This document shows positions 6,734-7,110 of a DNA stretch of 7,110 bases, piece after piece. The notes under the pieces are model-generated. The model saw only the letters and a list, made by a program, of their open reading frames with translations. It was not told the DNA's origin and did not search any database. Within the stretch, counting starts at the first letter, position 1. Each line of letters starts with the position of its first letter. Source of the stretch: Gammaproteobacteria bacterium (GTDB lineage Bacteria; Pseudomonadota; Gammaproteobacteria; Eutrophobiales; Eutrophobiaceae); assembly GCA_004356415.1 (NCBI GenBank), contig SMWN01000007.1:1-7110 (forward strand), given 5' to 3'. The translations under genes were made by a program, and so were the position numbers.

Positions 6734-6750
6734 TATCTTAAGATAGTATA
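6734..6750 (-). promoter_or_regulatory. Perfect 12-bp palindrome and -10-like hexamer just upstream of nadB
   Basis: TATCTTAAGATA at 6734-6745 is a perfect palindrome ending one base before the nadB ATG on the minus strand. Overlapping it, TATACT (6750-6745) resembles a -10 box, but no good -35 lies 16-18 bases upstream, and transcription from it would leave almost no leader. The only Shine-Dalgarno-like bases (AAGA) fall within the palindrome. It could be a repressor site or a small 4-bp-stem hairpin over the ribosome site. It does not match the E. coli NadR box. Confidence 0.3.
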
Positions 6751-6803
6751 CGCAGAAATAAATGTAAGCTATTGATTGGGATTTACTCCTGGAAATTAGC
6801 TTG

Positions 6804-6831
6804 GGAACTCAGGTTTCTGATTTGGGTCAAT
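6804..6831 (+). promoter_or_regulatory. Sigma-E-type promoter upstream of rpoE
   Basis: GGAACTC (6804-6810) differs by one base from the sigma-E -35 consensus GGAACTT. After a 16-base spacer, TCAAT (6827-6831), in the context GGTCAAT, matches the -10 consensus TCAAA in 4 of 5 positions. Start would be near 6838, giving a leader of about 50 bases to the rpoE ATG. rpoE is autoregulated through such a promoter in E. coli and Pseudomonas, so the match is both positional and sequence-based. A second, weaker pairing, GGAAATT (6791-6797) with TCTGA (6816-6820), has an 18-base spacer. Confidence 0.72.
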
Positions 6832-6874
6832 AAATAAAAATTAAAAACAATATTTTATCCACGGATCATAACAC

Positions 6875-6889
6875 ATGGGGTTTGCCTGA
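6875..6889 (+). other. Four-codon upstream ORF (MGFA-stop) containing the likely rpoE ribosome-binding site
   Basis: ATG GGG TTT GCC TGA ends directly against the rpoE ATG and is in the same frame. The TGA at 6887-6889 excludes any longer N-terminus for RpoE. The GGGG run at 6877-6880 is 9 bases before the rpoE ATG and is the most plausible Shine-Dalgarno sequence. The mini-ORF has no clear ribosome site of its own and may be incidental. Confidence 0.35.
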
Positions 6890-7110
6890 ATGGGCGAAAG
6901 CGTTACTGACAAGCAACTGGTAAAAAGAGTACAAAATGGTGACAAGAAAGCTTTTGATCTTCTGGTGCTTAAATACCAGCAGCGCATTATCAATCTGGTC
7001 TCAAGATTTGTATACAATCCCAGTGATGCACAGGATATTACTCAGGAGGCCTTTATCAAGGCCTATCGGGCGTTGCCGAACTTTCGTGGTGAGAGCGCCT
7101 TTTACACGTG
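6890..7110 (+). CDS. rpoE: RNA polymerase sigma-E factor, N-terminal part (3' truncated by window)
   Basis: Envelope-stress ECF sigma factor RpoE (AlgU in pseudomonads), normally near 190 residues and held at the membrane by the anti-sigma factor RseA/MucA. The first 73 codons are present. VTDKQLVKRVQNGDKKAFDLLVLKYQ (from residue 5) is the N-terminal part of sigma region 2. SRFVYNPSDAQDITQEAFIKAYRALPNFRGESAFYT (from residue 38) is core-binding region 2.2 running into the -10-recognition region. The match to E. coli RpoE is close, notably EAFIKAYRAL and GESAFYT. Region 4 and the rseA/mucA-type partner lie beyond the window. The start is unambiguous because an in-frame TGA directly precedes the ATG. 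It diverges from nadB, with a sigma-E promoter 59 bases upstream indicating autoregulation. Confidence 0.96.
   Translation, partial: MGESVTDKQLVKRVQNGDKKAFDLLVLKYQQRIINLVSRFVYNPSDAQDITQEAFIKAYRALPNFRGESAFYT

Noticed and set aside
1..7110. Mobile element, CRISPR, tRNA or defence island
   Set aside because: No terminal repeats, transposase or integrase motifs, spaced direct repeats or cloverleaf-like sequence was seen; the genes are housekeeping or signalling genes with similar composition.

Overview
The window reads as ordinary chromosome of a gammaproteobacterium with moderately low GC (by eye a little above 40 percent). Two recognisable gammaproteobacterial neighbourhoods lie side by side: smc-zipA-ligA (chromosome condensation, cell division, DNA joining) and the divergent pair nadB / rpoE (NAD biosynthesis and the envelope-stress sigma factor). 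ZipA is itself confined largely to Gammaproteobacteria. The genus cannot be fixed from the sequence. No insertion sequence, phage gene, CRISPR array, tRNA or rRNA is visible.

Layout. Positions 2-523 (+) hold the last 173 codons of smc, the C-terminal ATPase half. A 9-bp stem with a nested 6-bp inner stem begins inside the smc stop region and fills most of the gap to zipA (592-1311, +). ligA follows after 14 bases (1326-3344, +), so the three genes are probably one operon. A convergent gene pair meets at 3345-3372. On the minus strand, read right to left, come nadB (6732-5098), a 98-base AT-rich gap with a plausible promoter, a membrane diguanylate cyclase with a TTG start (4998-3766), and 15 bases later a small cysteine-rich DUF2237 protein (3750-3373). 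From 6890 to the window end (+) are the first 73 codons of rpoE. The 157-base nadB-rpoE gap contains a strong match to a sigma-E promoter reading into rpoE, so rpoE is probably autoregulated.

How the genes relate. smc, zipA and ligA act in replication-linked chromosome and division processes. NadB starts de novo NAD synthesis, and the bacterial ligase consumes NAD, but nothing suggests that the two genes are co-regulated. The least understood unit is the diguanylate cyclase / DUF2237 pair: a putative c-di-GMP synthase lacking the canonical product-inhibition site, closely followed by a small protein of unknown function. I see no clear undescribed system. The best leads are this pair, the hairpin across the smc stop codon, and the inverted repeats in the two minus-strand 5' regions.
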